This document shows, one piece after another, positions 35,034 through 44,010 of a stretch of 64,000 nt of DNA. Within the stretch, counting starts at the first letter, position 1. Every line of letters begins with the position of its first letter. The DNA comes from Vicinamibacterales bacterium (GTDB lineage: Bacteria > Acidobacteriota > Vicinamibacteria > Vicinamibacterales > UBA8438), in NCBI GenBank assembly GCA_937766455.1, contig CALLXD010000037.1, positions 1 to 64,000 of the forward strand. Reading direction: 5' to 3'. The notes beneath the pieces were generated by a model that was given only the letters and a program-made list of their open reading frames with translations, was not told the DNA's origin and did no database searches. Position numbers and translations under genes: made by a program.

Positions 35034-35606
35034 ATGGGCGAGTCTACCGTCAACAATGGAGTCAACGTCGAAGCACTGCTGGCCGCGCGTGCGGCGCTGA
35101 CCGACGCGCCTGAAGCCGCCAAGTTCAAGTGGAGGGCCTCGTGCACGTGGCGGAACGGCACGCACAGCACGTCGTCCGTCGCAGGCTTCCATGGCCTGGG
35201 GGCCGAGCAGACCCGCAAGACTGAATTCTCGTTCGACGCCGATCATCCCGAGGTGTTCGCCTCGGAGGACCTTGGCGCGACGCCGATCGAGTATGTGCTC
35301 GTTGGCCTCGCCAGTTGTCTGACCGCGGGTGTGGCGGCAGTGGCGCAGCACCGGGGCATTCAGCTCAAGTCGGTCGAGGCCAAGCTCGAGGGAGACATGG
35401 ACATCCAGGGCATCCTCGGCATCGACAGCGACGTGCGCAACGGTTACAACGACATCAAGGTCAGCTTCGATATCGATGCGGACGCGACGCCGGAGGAAGT
35501 CGAGGCGATCGTCGCACAGTCACAGAAGCGCTCGGCGGTGTACGACGCCGTGACCAACCCCACGAACGTGGCCGTCCAGGTCAACAGCACCAACAGCGCT
35601 GGCTAG
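35034..35606 (+). CDS. OsmC family protein
   Basis: A 190-aa protein of the OsmC/Ohr fold. After a helical N-terminus, the domain shows GLGAEQTRKTEFSFDADHP, the helix with the first redox cysteine PIEYVLVGLASCLTAGVAAV, and the second half KVSFDIDADATPEEVEAIV. At the position of the second Ohr cysteine the sequence reads SQKRSAVYDAV, so only one active-site cysteine remains, as in several OsmC subgroups not proven to be peroxidases. Divergent from metX with a 113-bp gap; ATG preceded by GGAGAGA. Stress or thiol-related role inferred from family. Confidence 0.85.
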   Translation: MGESTVNNGVNVEALLAARAALTDAPEAAKFKWRASCTWRNGTHSTSSVAGFHGLGAEQTRKTEFSFDADHPEVFASEDLGATPIEYVLVGLASCLTAGVAAVAQHRGIQLKSVEAKLEGDMDIQGILGIDSDVRNGYNDIKVSFDIDADATPEEVEAIVAQSQKRSAVYDAVTNPTNVAVQVNSTNSAG

Positions 35607-35637
35607 TCCCCTGTAACCGTCGGACGGGAGGCGCGTC

Positions 35638-36870
35638 ATCGAACAAGTCACCACCGTCGTCATCGGGGCCGGTCACGCAGGGCTTGCGGTCAGCCGATGC
35701 CTGTCCGAACGAGCGATTGACCACGTCGTGTTGGAGCGCGGGGAGATTGCCAATTCCTGGCGCCGCGAGCGCTGGAACTCGCTGCGACTCCTGACGCCGA
35801 ACTGGCAGACCCGACTGCCGGGCCATCGGTACGACGGCACCGATCCGAACGGCTTCATGACGGCGGGCGAGGTGGCCGAGTTCATCTCCGAGTTCGCGGC
35901 CGCGGCCGAGGCACCGGTGCGGACGAACACCACGGTCACCGCCGTTCGGCAGACCGACGACGGTTATCACGTCGCCACCGACAAGGGCGATCTGGGCTGC
36001 CGGAGCGTCGTCCTGGCGAGCGGCGCATGCAACCTCCCCAACGTGCCACCCCTTCGTCAGGCGGTGCCAACATCGATCGCCTGCCTCACGACGATGGAAT
36101 ACCGCGAGCCCAGTCAGCTCGCAGATGGCGGGGTCCTGGTCGTCGGCGCCTCGGCGACGGGTGTGCAACTGGCCGACGAAATTCGGCGGTCCGGTCGAGC
36201 CGTCACGCTCTCGGTGGGCGAGCACGTGCGACTACCGAGGACCTATCGAGGCCGCGACATACTCTGGTGGATGGACGCCTCGGGCGTTTGGGACGAGCGC
36301 TACGACGAGATCGACGACCTCACGCGCGCCCGAGGGCTGCCATCCCCACAGTTGGTGGGCACACCCGAACGCGCCACCCTCGACCTGAACGCGCTGACCG
36401 AGACCGGTGTCGAGTTGGTGGGCCGCTGGTCTGCGATTCGGGACGACCAAGCGCTCTTCTCGGGAGGACTGCGCAACCAGTTTGCGCTGGCCGACCTCAA
36501 GATGAACCGACTCCTCAAGACCTTTGACGAGTGGGCTCGCGACCACGGTGGAGATGCCGAGACCGGCCCCCCAGAGCGGTTTGAGGCGACCCGCGTTCCA
36601 GAGTCGTCTCGACTCCGACTCGACCTGACCAGCGGCGAGCTCAGCACCATCGTGTGGGCCACCGGATTTCGCCCCGACTACAGCTGGCTCGATGTCCCAG
36701 TGCTCGATCGCAAGGGATACTTGCGCCACGATGGCGGAGTGGTCGACGCACCGGGACTCTACGCGATCGGCCTCCCGGTGCTCCGACGCCGCAAGTCGAC
36801 CTTCATTCACGGCGCCGAGGATGACGCGCGCGACGTGATCGAGCACCTCGCTGGCTACCTCGCCGGGTAA
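35638..36870 (+). CDS. FAD/NAD(P)-dependent oxidoreductase, probable ATC start
   Basis: About 410 aa, related to flavin-containing monooxygenases and YpdA/TrkA-like flavoproteins. The FAD loop TVVIGAGHAGLAVSR lies at residues 6-20; WRRERWNSLRLLTPNWQ, a second dinucleotide loop VLVVGASATGVQLADEI and the ATG-like motif IVWATGFRPDYSWL are visible. The canonical starts in frame (GTG 35728) would delete the FAD loop. An in-frame stop at 35614-35616 leaves ATC 35638 as the best start: a GGGAGG (35626-35631) sits 6 nt before it. Either ATC initiation or a substituted ATG is implied. Substrate unknown; it follows the OsmC gene by 31 bp. Confidence 0.8.
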   Translation: MEQVTTVVIGAGHAGLAVSRCLSERAIDHVVLERGEIANSWRRERWNSLRLLTPNWQTRLPGHRYDGTDPNGFMTAGEVAEFISEFAAAAEAPVRTNTTVTAVRQTDDGYHVATDKGDLGCRSVVLASGACNLPNVPPLRQAVPTSIACLTTMEYREPSQLADGGVLVVGASATGVQLADEIRRSGRAVTLSVGEHVRLPRTYRGRDILWWMDASGVWDERYDEIDDLTRARGLPSPQLVGTPERATLDLNALTETGVELVGRWSAIRDDQALFSGGLRNQFALADLKMNRLLKTFDEWARDHGGDAETGPPERFEATRVPESSRLRLDLTSGELSTIVWATGFRPDYSWLDVPVLDRKGYLRHDGGVVDAPGLYAIGLPVLRRRKSTFIHGAEDDARDVIEHLAGYLAG

Positions 36871-36911
36871 CCTCGTCGGGAACGGTACGCGAACGGCGCT
36901 GTGGGAGCCGC

Positions 36912-38162
36912 TCAGGAACTCGGGGCACTGCCCAACGCGCGGAGTGCGGCGATCCGACGTAAGACCGGCGGATGGGAATGGTGCAGAAACACCTGCAACG
37001 GGTGTGGGGTGAGGTTCGACAGGCTGTCGGCCGAGAGCTTCGTCAGCGCGGTCACCATCGGTTCCACCGTGCCGGTCGTCTCCGCCGCAAACGCGTCCGC
37101 CTCGAACTCATGCTTGCGTGAGAACAGGTTGACCACGACCGACAGGACGAGGTCTATCGGGGTGAACAGTAGCCCGAAGAAGACCATGCCGGCATACACG
37201 GAGGGTTCGGACACCGCGAACGCGCGGAACAGGCCGGGCTGCTCAAGAAACCGCGAGAGAAGAAAAAAGAGCGCCCCGGTATGGGCCACGCCCAGAGCCA
37301 GCCCCTTCAGCATGTGCCCACGCTTGTAGTGCCCCACTTCGTGCGCCACCACCGCCACCAGTTCGGGGGTCGTGTGGCGTGCGATCAGCGTGTCGAACAG
37401 TCCGATCCGTTTGCGGCTGCCGAATCCCGTGAAGAACGCATTGGCTTTGGCCGACCGACGCGACCCGTCGACCACGAAGATGTCGTCCAGTGGGAAGTGG
37501 GTCGACCGTGCGTAGTCCACCAGCGCCTGCTTCAGTTCGGTCTTCTCCAATGGGCTGAACGTATTGAAGAGGGGCATGATCCAGGTGGGAGCCAGGAATT
37601 GTGCCGCCACAGTGAACGCGGTGGTCACAGCCCAGCACCAGATCCAGGCGACCGGTCCGGTGGAGTCAAAGAGAAAGAGCAGCAGTGCCAGCAGTGTCCC
37701 ACCGAGGACCGCCCCGAGAGCCAATCCCTTCACCAGGTCCAGCGCGAAGGTGCGTGGGGTGGTGCGGTTGAATCCAAATCGTTCCTCGATGACGAACGTC
37801 GCATAGAGACGAAAGGGCAATCCGATTACTGTCGAGCTGGCCAGCAGCGCGCCCACGAAGAGTAGCCCGGTCGGGACCGGGCCGAAACCGAACGCTCGGC
37901 AACTGGCATCCAGCCATCCGAATCCACCGAACCGCCAAAACGCGAGCAACGTGGCGAGACTGACCAGGCCCTGCACGAGCCCGAACCAGCTCTGCGTGCG
38001 TGTGTAGGCCTGGGACCGCGCGTAGGCATCGTCGTCGTATGTCGAACGAAACTCGTCCGGCACCGTGGGGCTCATCGCACGCACGTTGAGCACGCTCGTC
38101 ACGACAGACAAGACAAATTCCCCGATTAGCGCGACCAGGACGATCCAGGCGTAAACATTCAT
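36912..38162 (-). CDS. M48 zinc metallopeptidase, Ste24/CAAX-protease-like
   Basis: A 416-aa integral membrane peptidase of the M48A type. Several helices occupy the first 200 residues (AWIVLVALIGEFVLSVVTSV; LLFVGALLASSTVIGLPF; ALGAVLGGTLLALLLFLF). The catalytic motif VAVVAHEVGHYKRGH lies at about residue 280 and the third zinc ligand in SRKHEFEADAFAAE. The substrate-region signature SRRSAKANAFFTGFGSRKRIGLFDTL is strongly Ste24-like. In bacteria such enzymes act in membrane protein quality control; a prenyl substrate is not expected. Convergent with the FAD gene with a 41-bp gap. Confidence 0.92.
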   Translation of the reverse strand: MNVYAWIVLVALIGEFVLSVVTSVLNVRAMSPTVPDEFRSTYDDDAYARSQAYTRTQSWFGLVQGLVSLATLLAFWRFGGFGWLDASCRAFGFGPVPTGLLFVGALLASSTVIGLPFRLYATFVIEERFGFNRTTPRTFALDLVKGLALGAVLGGTLLALLLFLFDSTGPVAWIWCWAVTTAFTVAAQFLAPTWIMPLFNTFSPLEKTELKQALVDYARSTHFPLDDIFVVDGSRRSAKANAFFTGFGSRKRIGLFDTLIARHTTPELVAVVAHEVGHYKRGHMLKGLALGVAHTGALFFLLSRFLEQPGLFRAFAVSEPSVYAGMVFFGLLFTPIDLVLSVVVNLFSRKHEFEADAFAAETTGTVEPMVTALTKLSADSLSNLTPHPLQVFLHHSHPPVLRRIAALRALGSAPSS

Positions 38163-38320
38163 AGAGGGGCCGGTGACACGACGCGTGGGCGATTATACTG
38201 AGCCGCTTCGTTTCCTGGCGACGACGAGACCCGGCGACGGCTGATCGGCGGCGGCCCCACGCGGGGCGCTCGCGCGTTGTGCCCGCAGGCGAGGGCAACC
38301 ATCCGGCGCCTATCTCGGGG

Positions 38321-38326
38321 TACAAT
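38321..38326 (+). promoter_or_regulatory. Candidate -10 element upstream of fumarase
   Basis: TACAAT in the 220-bp divergent gap 38163-38382, giving a leader of about 50 nt to the ATG at 38383. A second A/T hexamer, TATACT, lies at 38194-38199. No clear -35 boxes are present. Confidence 0.3.
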
Positions 38327-38382
38327 CAACTGTTTGCCGGCCGATCCTGGCTGCCCCGCTGTTCCCGTCACGGTTCCGACTC

Positions 38383-40029
38383 ATGTCCGATTTTTACTAC
38401 CAGCCCCTGTTTGAACGGGGCCCCGACGAAACGCCCTATCGCAAGCTGACCTCCGAGGGCGTGTCCACGGTCACGGTCGACGGCCGCGAACTACTCAAGG
38501 TTGAGCCGGAGGCGTTACGCCTCCTGGCGCAGACCGCCTTCGACGATATTTCGCACCTGCTGCGGCCCGCCCACCTCGTGCAGTTGCGCTCGATTCTCGA
38601 CGACTCGGAGGCGTCTGAGAACGACCGGTTCGTGGCGCTCGAATTGCTGCGGAACGCCAACATCGCATCCGGGCGGGTGCTGCCGGGATGCCAGGACACC
38701 GGCACCGCCATCGTCATGGGTCATAAGGGCGAGAACGTCCTGACCGGGACCAACGACGGGGAGCCGCTCTCCCGCGGCATCTACGATGCCTACGATCAGC
38801 GTAACCTGCGCTACTCGCAGATGGCACCGCTCGACATGTTCACCGAGAAGAACACTGGGTCGAACCTGCCAGCCCAGATCGAGATCTACGCAGAGCCGGG
38901 TGACGAGTATGAACTGCTGTTCATCGCCAAGGGCGGCGGGTCGGCCAACAAGTCGTTTCTCTATCAGGAAACCAAAGCACTGCTGAACCCCGCGTCCCTG
39001 CTCGCGTTCGCCGAGGAGAAGCTGCGGTCCATCGGCACCTCCGCCTGCCCGCCCTACCATCTGGCGTTGGTCATTGGCGGTCCCTCAGCCGAATTCACGA
39101 TGAAGACGGTGAAGCTGGCCAGCACCCACTATCTGGACACGCTCCCCACCAGCGGCAACGAGCACGGACGCGCGTTTCGCGATCTGGGCATGGAAGCGCA
39201 GATCTTCGAGTTGTGTCGGAACATCGGCATCGGAGCGCAGTTCGGCGGCAAGTACTTCGCCCACGACGTGCGCGTGATCCGCCTCCCGAGACATGGCGCC
39301 TCGTGCCCGGTGGGCCTGGGCGTCTCGTGCTCTGCCGACAGGCAGGCGTTGGCGAAGATTACCCGCGACGGTGTGTTTCTCGAACAACTCGAGGAGAACC
39401 CCGCGCAGTATTTGCCAGATGTCACCACCGAGCAGCTCGACGACGACGTCGTGCGGATCGACCTCAACCGGCCCATGACGGAGATTCTCGCCGAGTTGAG
39501 CAAGTACCCGGTCGCGACCCGTCTCTCGCTGTCCGGAACGATGATCGTGGCGCGGGACATTGCGCACGCGAAACTGAAGGAACGGATTGATGGGGGCGGC
39601 ACGCTCCCCCAGTACGTCAAAGACCACATGGTCTACTACGCGGGCCCGGCCAAGAAACCGGAGGGGCTTCCGTCCGGCTCGTTCGGGCCCACCACCGCCG
39701 GCCGCATGGACTCGTATGTCGACCTGTTCCAGAGTCACGGCGGCAGCATGGTAATGCTGGCCAAGGGCAACCGGTCACGGCAGGTCACCGAGGCCTGCGA
39801 CAAGCACGGTGGGTTCTACCTGGGGTCCATCGGCGGGCCCGCCGCCAGGCTGGCCGAGCACAGCATCCGGCACGTCGAGGTGCTCGAGTACCCGGAACTG
39901 GGTATGGAAGCGATCTGGAAGATAGAGGTAGAAGACTTTCCCGCCTTCATCATCGTCGATGACAAGGGGAATGATTTCTACGCGGAACTCATGCAGACAA
40001 AACCGGTGTCGTTCATCCGGTCGTCATAG
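38383..40029 (+). CDS. Class I (iron-sulfur) fumarate hydratase
   Basis: A 548-aa cytoplasmic hydratase interconverting fumarate and malate in the TCA cycle, of the oxygen-sensitive [4Fe-4S] FumA/FumB type with both alpha and beta domains in one chain. Cluster cysteines appear in [20 protein letters not shown], in [42 protein letters not shown] (last two segments, given as landmarks) in the expected order. The C-terminal beta domain shows [32 protein letters not shown]. Full-length, no fusion. Transcribed divergently from the M48 gene. Confidence 0.94.
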   Translation: MSDFYYQPLFERGPDETPYRKLTSEGVSTVTVDGRELLKVEPEALRLLAQTAFDDISHLLRPAHLVQLRSILDDSEASENDRFVALELLRNANIASGRVLPGCQDTGTAIVMGHKGENVLTGTNDGEPLSRGIYDAYDQRNLRYSQMAPLDMFTEKNTGSNLPAQIEIYAEPGDEYELLFIAKGGGSANKSFLYQETKALLNPASLLAFAEEKLRSIGTSACPPYHLALVIGGPSAEFTMKTVKLASTHYLDTLPTSGNEHGRAFRDLGMEAQIFELCRNIGIGAQFGGKYFAHDVRVIRLPRHGASCPVGLGVSCSADRQALAKITRDGVFLEQLEENPAQYLPDVTTEQLDDDVVRIDLNRPMTEILAELSKYPVATRLSLSGTMIVARDIAHAKLKERIDGGGTLPQYVKDHMVYYAGPAKKPEGLPSGSFGPTTAGRMDSYVDLFQSHGGSMVMLAKGNRSRQVTEACDKHGGFYLGSIGGPAARLAEHSIRHVEVLEYPELGMEAIWKIEVEDFPAFIIVDDKGNDFYAELMQTKPVSFIRSS

Positions 40030-40179
40030 TGGTCTCATGACGCGGCACGTCCGATACACCCCAGGCGGGAGGGCGACGCAACCCCACGTAGGACCCGCGT
40101 CACCAGCACCTGGTCGATGTTCACAGTTCGTCAACAACGCAATACACGTCAACACTCGTTATTTGGAGAGAGATACACA

Positions 40180-40800
40180 ATGCGTCTAATACAAGTAGGT
40201 ATCGGAATCGTGGCGCTGGCACTGAGCGCCAGCGTAGCAACAGCCCAAGATCGTCCATTGAGCCCGCGTGGCCAGGCGTCGACGCAAGTCGGAGGGAGCT
40301 ACGACTCAGAGGGCGCGTTCTCCGGCGGCAAATGGGTCGACATCGACTATGGTCGACCGATTCTACGGGGACGGGCCGACATGTTCGGCACGGGTGCCGA
40401 CTACGCCACGAAGATTTACGCGGGTGCCCCGATCTGGCGAGTTGGCGCGGATGTCACCACCCGGATCACCACTGAAGCGGACCTCGTCTTCGACGGTAAG
40501 ACGCTGGCGGCTGGCGAGTACAGCGTCTTTGCCGACCTGTCGGACCCGAAGGCGTGGACACTGGTGTTCTCGACCCTGGGCGCCAAGCAGAGCTTCCGCG
40601 AAGAAACGGAGAACGCGGTATGGGGTGGTTACGGCTACACGACCGACCTCGACGTCCTGCGCGCCCCCATGATGGTGTCTGAGCATCCGGTCAGTGCGGA
40701 CCAGCTTGTCGTGGCCTTTACCGACATGACCCAGCAGGGTGGCAGCTTGACCGTCTGGTTCTCCAACCAGATTGCGACCATCCCGTTCACCGCCCGCTAG
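40180..40800 (+). CDS. DUF2911 exported protein
   Basis: A 206-aa exported protein with signal peptide residues 1-20 (ending ASVATAQD). The DUF2911 domain covers the rest: STQVGGSYDSEGAFSGGKWVDIDYGRPILRGR, IWRVGADVTTRITTEADLVFDGKTLAAGEYSVF (family landmarks) and LTVWFSNQIATIPF at the end. The frame is open upstream, but ATG 40180, with GGAGAG 9-14 nt before it, begins the signal peptide. The function of DUF2911 is not known. The transcript ends in the terminator at 40824-40867. Confidence 0.85.
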   Translation: MRLIQVGIGIVALALSASVATAQDRPLSPRGQASTQVGGSYDSEGAFSGGKWVDIDYGRPILRGRADMFGTGADYATKIYAGAPIWRVGADVTTRITTEADLVFDGKTLAAGEYSVFADLSDPKAWTLVFSTLGAKQSFREETENAVWGGYGYTTDLDVLRAPMMVSEHPVSADQLVVAFTDMTQQGGSLTVWFSNQIATIPFTAR

Positions 40801-40823
40801 TCGTCGGGCGCACCATGCGTGTC

Positions 40824-40867
40824 AGCGGCACGGCCGTGATCCTTCATGGCCGTGCCGCTTCTTTTTT
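40824..40867 (+). terminator. Intrinsic terminator after the DUF2911 gene
   Basis: Perfect 12-bp inverted repeat AGCGGCACGGCC (40824-40835) and GGCCGTGCCGCT (40848-40859) with a 12-nt loop, followed by TTCTTTTTT. It lies 24 bp after the DUF2911 stop. Confidence 0.93.
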
Positions 40868-40887
40868 GCCAGGTGGACTCCACGCTC

Positions 40888-41688
40888 ATGTCAAACGACG
40901 CTCACGCGCGACCGTCCGGCGATGCGCCGGAACCGCTCTACGACATTGCCACGCCGACGCCGACGCACGCCGAGCTCGCGCGCACGCTCGTCTCGCGGAT
41001 CACGACCGGGACGCTGTGTACCCTGGCGAGCGAGCCTGAGGGTTATCCCTACGGCTCCTTCGTGACGGTGGCGTTCGACGCGGGCAACCCGGTGTTCCTC
41101 GTCAGCACCATGGCCGAGCACACGCGCAACCTGCAGGGAGACCCACGAGCGTCGTTGCTGGTGGCCGAGACCGGCTCTGGCGACCCGCTGGCCAATGGCA
41201 GAGTGACCCTACTCGGGCCCTGTGCACGGGTGGACGGCGATGGCGGCAGCGCCCGCACCGCGTTCCTCGCCACCCATCCCAACGCGGCCTACTACGTTGA
41301 CTTCGGCGACTTCGCGTTCTGGCGGCTCAGCGTCGAATCAATCCGCTACATCGGTGGGTACGGGCGCATGTCCTGGGTAGAGGCCATCGACTGGCATGCC
41401 GCAGAGCCGGATCCGCTGGCCGAGTCGGCCGCTGGCATCATTGCGCATATGAATGACGACCATGCCGACGCCTTGCCGCTCTACTGCCAGGCGTTCTCAC
41501 GGGCGACCAACATCACCGAGGCCAGCATGACCGGCGTCGACCGCTACGGTTTCGAGATGTCGGTGGTGACGAGCGAGGGACCGCGACCGGTTCGCGTCGC
41601 GTTCCCGGAGCCGGTCACGACGTCTGAGCAGGTTCGAACCGTCCTCGTGGCGATGTTGAAGACGGCGCGCACGACACCCCGTACGTGA
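40888..41688 (+). CDS. HugZ-like protein: pyridoxamine-phosphate-oxidase fold plus DUF2470
   Basis: A 266-aa cytoplasmic protein. The N-terminal split-barrel flavin/haem-binding domain (about residues 25-165) includes LARTLVSRITTGTLCTLASEPEGYPYGSF and VFLVSTMAEHTRNLQGDPRASLLV. The C-terminal DUF2470 domain starts at GIIAHMNDDHADALPLYCQ. This two-domain order is that of HugZ/HutZ-type haem-utilisation proteins; haem binding is not shown here. ATG 40888 is chosen because the earlier in-frame ATG (40846) lies inside the terminator stem. Confidence 0.87.
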   Translation: MSNDAHARPSGDAPEPLYDIATPTPTHAELARTLVSRITTGTLCTLASEPEGYPYGSFVTVAFDAGNPVFLVSTMAEHTRNLQGDPRASLLVAETGSGDPLANGRVTLLGPCARVDGDGGSARTAFLATHPNAAYYVDFGDFAFWRLSVESIRYIGGYGRMSWVEAIDWHAAEPDPLAESAAGIIAHMNDDHADALPLYCQAFSRATNITEASMTGVDRYGFEMSVVTSEGPRPVRVAFPEPVTTSEQVRTVLVAMLKTARTTPRT

Positions 41689-41692
41689 GGGC

Positions 41693-41727
41693 CTGATCCC
41701 CTCCCCCAGGCAGGGAGAAGGGATCAG
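41693..41727. other. Long hairpin between convergent genes
   Basis: CTGATCCC-CTCCC (41693-41705), loop CCAGGCA, GGGAG-AA-GGGATCAG (41713-41727): 13 base pairs with a 2-nt bulge, 4 bp after the HugZ-like stop. No T-tract on either strand. Possibly a two-way terminator acting without a U-tract, or an mRNA 3'-end stabiliser. Confidence 0.5.
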
Positions 41728-41791
41728 CCGCCTGGTGCTACCCGCCTCGCGATCCACCGGCGACCGCGCGACGCGCGGAGGATTCCAGACG

Positions 41792-42334
41792 CTAGGGAAC
41801 CATCAGGTGAGCTTCGGTCGTACCCGCCGCCATGATGAACGCGCCGCCAGCCTCTCGGTTGTCGGGGAAGCCTGATGCCGCGGTACCGCCCGGCATGGCG
41901 ATCGTCGTGTGCACACCGGCGCTCATCTGATCGGCGCCGTTCATCGAACGAAACCAGGAACCGTATTCCACGTCCTCGCGGGTGCCTGCCGCGGCCGCGG
42001 CAGCCACAAGCGCGCGCTCACTGGCGGCGTCGGTGCTGTCGGCACGGAAACGTCTGTTCTGGGCAACGCGATCGAGATTCACGAGGCTCGTGCACTGCAC
42101 CGCGAACGCTGGCCGGTCGCGCTGGTCAGCCCGGCTGTAGCAGACGATCTTGTTGGTACCTTCCTTGATCGTCGTATACGTGTGATCACCGGCCCACTTC
42201 ACCACACTGGCGTCGTCACGGCCGCGTCGGGGTGCCGCGGCCAACGACGTCTCGATGAGTTCCGCGTTCGATTGTGCGTGGGCCCCGGTCGCGAATGCCG
42301 CGATGCCAACGACAAGAAGTACGATGCGCTTCAT
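41792..42334 (-). CDS. Exported protein of unknown function
   Basis: A 180-aa protein with a clear signal peptide (MKRIVLLVVGIAAFATGAHAQ). The mature part has no family motif I recognise. It has two cysteines (IVCYSRAD and FAVQCTSL) that could pair, an Ala-rich helix (ASERALVAAAAAAG) and a C-terminal block (VHTTIAMPGGTAASGFPDNREAGGAFIMAAGTTEAHLMV as a whole) that looks like a beta-rich end. The frame is open further upstream, but ATG 42334 with AGGT before it begins the signal peptide. Periplasmic; function unknown. Confidence 0.65.
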   Translation of the reverse strand: MKRIVLLVVGIAAFATGAHAQSNAELIETSLAAAPRRGRDDASVVKWAGDHTYTTIKEGTNKIVCYSRADQRDRPAFAVQCTSLVNLDRVAQNRRFRADSTDAASERALVAAAAAAGTREDVEYGSWFRSMNGADQMSAGVHTTIAMPGGTAASGFPDNREAGGAFIMAAGTTEAHLMVP

Positions 42335-42512
42335 GAGGTTACCTCTGTTGAAACCGATATGGACGAACTGACCCGACCTGAACGGGTCTGTCAATAATAC
42401 GACGGGGATCGGTCGAAACGCTTACGCAAATGCGACCAACCGGCCAGGTTCGGTCGGGACCGGTGGCATTGATCACAGAGCGGGGACATGGTTTCCCAGG
42501 ACCTGGGTCACA

Positions 42513-43559
42513 ATGGCACGCATGGTGAGTCCACTCTGGACCGACCGGGTGACCTGCGTGGTGGCAACCGCGCTGCTCGGCGCCGCGGCACTGGCCCTCG
42601 GGTGCGGGGGCAGCGCGACGACGGAGCGCGGGGCGGACGCCTTGGAGGCGACTTCCACGGACTATCCGAATGGCCCGATCACCATCATCGCGCCAGCGAA
42701 CCCAGGCGGGGGATGGGATCAGACGGCCCGGCAGATTCAGCAGGTCCTGACGGAGGTTGGCGTACTGGGCGTTCCCGTTGAGGTGGTGAATCGGGGCGGC
42801 GCCGGCGGCACCATCGGGTTGTCCGACCTTGTCACTCGACATCGCAACAATCCCCATACCCTGATGGTCTTCGGACAGGTCATGCTGGGCGCCATCCGCA
42901 CGAACAACAGCCCGGTATCGATCGTGGACACCGTACCGCTGGCACGGCTGCTCAACGAGTATGAAGTCGTGGCGGTGCCGGCCGACGCGCCCTACCAGAC
43001 ATTCGAAGAACTGATTGACGACTTCCGACGGAACCCAGAGGGCATCAGCTGGGCTGGTGGGTCAGCTGGCGGTATCGACCACGTCCTTGTCGGACTGCTC
43101 GCCTTGGCCGCCGGGATCGACCCGAGCCGCGTGAACTACATTGCCCATGCCGGGGGCGGTGAAGCGGCGGTGGCCGTCATGGGAAGCCATGTCTCGGCGG
43201 GGGTGTCCGGCTTTGGCGAGTGGAAGTCCTACGTGGGCACCGGCCGCATGCGTCTACTGGCCGTGTCGGCGGCCGAACGGATCGACGGTGACGATACGCC
43301 AACCATCCGAGAGGGCGGCCTCGACGTGGCGATCGCCAACTGGCGCGGTATCGTCGCCCCACCGGGAATCGATGACGAAGCCCGGGACTGGCTGGTCGCG
43401 GCGCTCTCCCGCATGCGCGATTCCGAAGCGTGGCAAGAGATCTTGCGCACCAATGAGTGGGAAGACAGCTTCCTGACTGGCGACGCGCTCGATCGGTTCC
43501 TGACCGAGGAGCGAGCGACCGCCGACGAGGTGCTGCGCTCGATCGGCCTGGTCCGATAG
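42513..43559 (+). CDS. tctC: Tripartite tricarboxylate transporter substrate-binding lipoprotein
   Basis: A 348-aa periplasmic binding protein of the TctC (Bug) family, lipid-anchored (signal ending ALALGCGGS). Landmarks: PITIIAPANPGGGWDQTARQI, GGAGGTIGLSDLV, WAGGSAGGIDHVLVGLLA, HAGGGEAAVAVMGSHVSAGVSGFGEWKSYV and NWRGIVAPPGIDDEARDWLV (landmarks). It captures a carboxylate ligand and delivers it to TctAB. tctB and tctA follow directly, so all three parts of the transporter are present. The ligand cannot be predicted; Bug proteins bind citrate, other carboxylates or amides. Confidence 0.9.
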   Translation: MARMVSPLWTDRVTCVVATALLGAAALALGCGGSATTERGADALEATSTDYPNGPITIIAPANPGGGWDQTARQIQQVLTEVGVLGVPVEVVNRGGAGGTIGLSDLVTRHRNNPHTLMVFGQVMLGAIRTNNSPVSIVDTVPLARLLNEYEVVAVPADAPYQTFEELIDDFRRNPEGISWAGGSAGGIDHVLVGLLALAAGIDPSRVNYIAHAGGGEAAVAVMGSHVSAGVSGFGEWKSYVGTGRMRLLAVSAAERIDGDDTPTIREGGLDVAIANWRGIVAPPGIDDEARDWLVAALSRMRDSEAWQEILRTNEWEDSFLTGDALDRFLTEERATADEVLRSIGLVR

Positions 43560-43574
43560 GGGCACGCCATACCT

Positions 43575-44009
43575 ATGTCACCGGACCAGCGGCTGGCCGC
43601 CGTCCTCATCGCCGGCGGCGCGGCCTACCTGGTTGGGGCGTTCCAGATCGGCACACTCGCTGGGCAATACGCAGCCGTGGGCCCGCGGGTATTCCCACTG
43701 ATCGTCGGAGTCGGCCTTCTCGGAACCGCAGCCTGGATGGCTGTGCCGACCGCCGTACCCACGCAGCTGCCACCGGTGCGCTGGCGGGTGGCGGCGGCCA
43801 GCGCATTCGTCTTTCTCGCCTACATCGGAGCCCTGCAGGTGGTGGGATATCTCGTGGCGACGACCGTGTTCATCGTGGTCGAGTCCAGACTACTCGGCAG
43901 TCGTGCCTGGACTCGCGACGCAATCGTCAGCCTGGCCATCACGGCGGCGGTCTTTGGCGTCTTTCGACTCCTTCTCGGACTCAGGCTGCCAGCCGGCCTC
44001 CTCGGATAA
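43575..44009 (+). CDS. tctB: Tripartite tricarboxylate transporter small membrane subunit
   Basis: A 144-aa protein with four predicted transmembrane helices, of the poorly conserved TctB type (short, GPRVFPLIVGVGLLGTAAWM motif, helix VAAASAFVFLAYIGALQVVGYLVATTVFI as a landmark). It lies 15 bp after tctC and its stop is 1 nt before the GTG start of tctA. Assignment rests on size, topology and position. Confidence 0.87.
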   Translation: MSPDQRLAAVLIAGGAAYLVGAFQIGTLAGQYAAVGPRVFPLIVGVGLLGTAAWMAVPTAVPTQLPPVRWRVAAASAFVFLAYIGALQVVGYLVATTVFIVVESRLLGSRAWTRDAIVSLAITAAVFGVFRLLLGLRLPAGLLG

Positions 44010-44010
44010 C

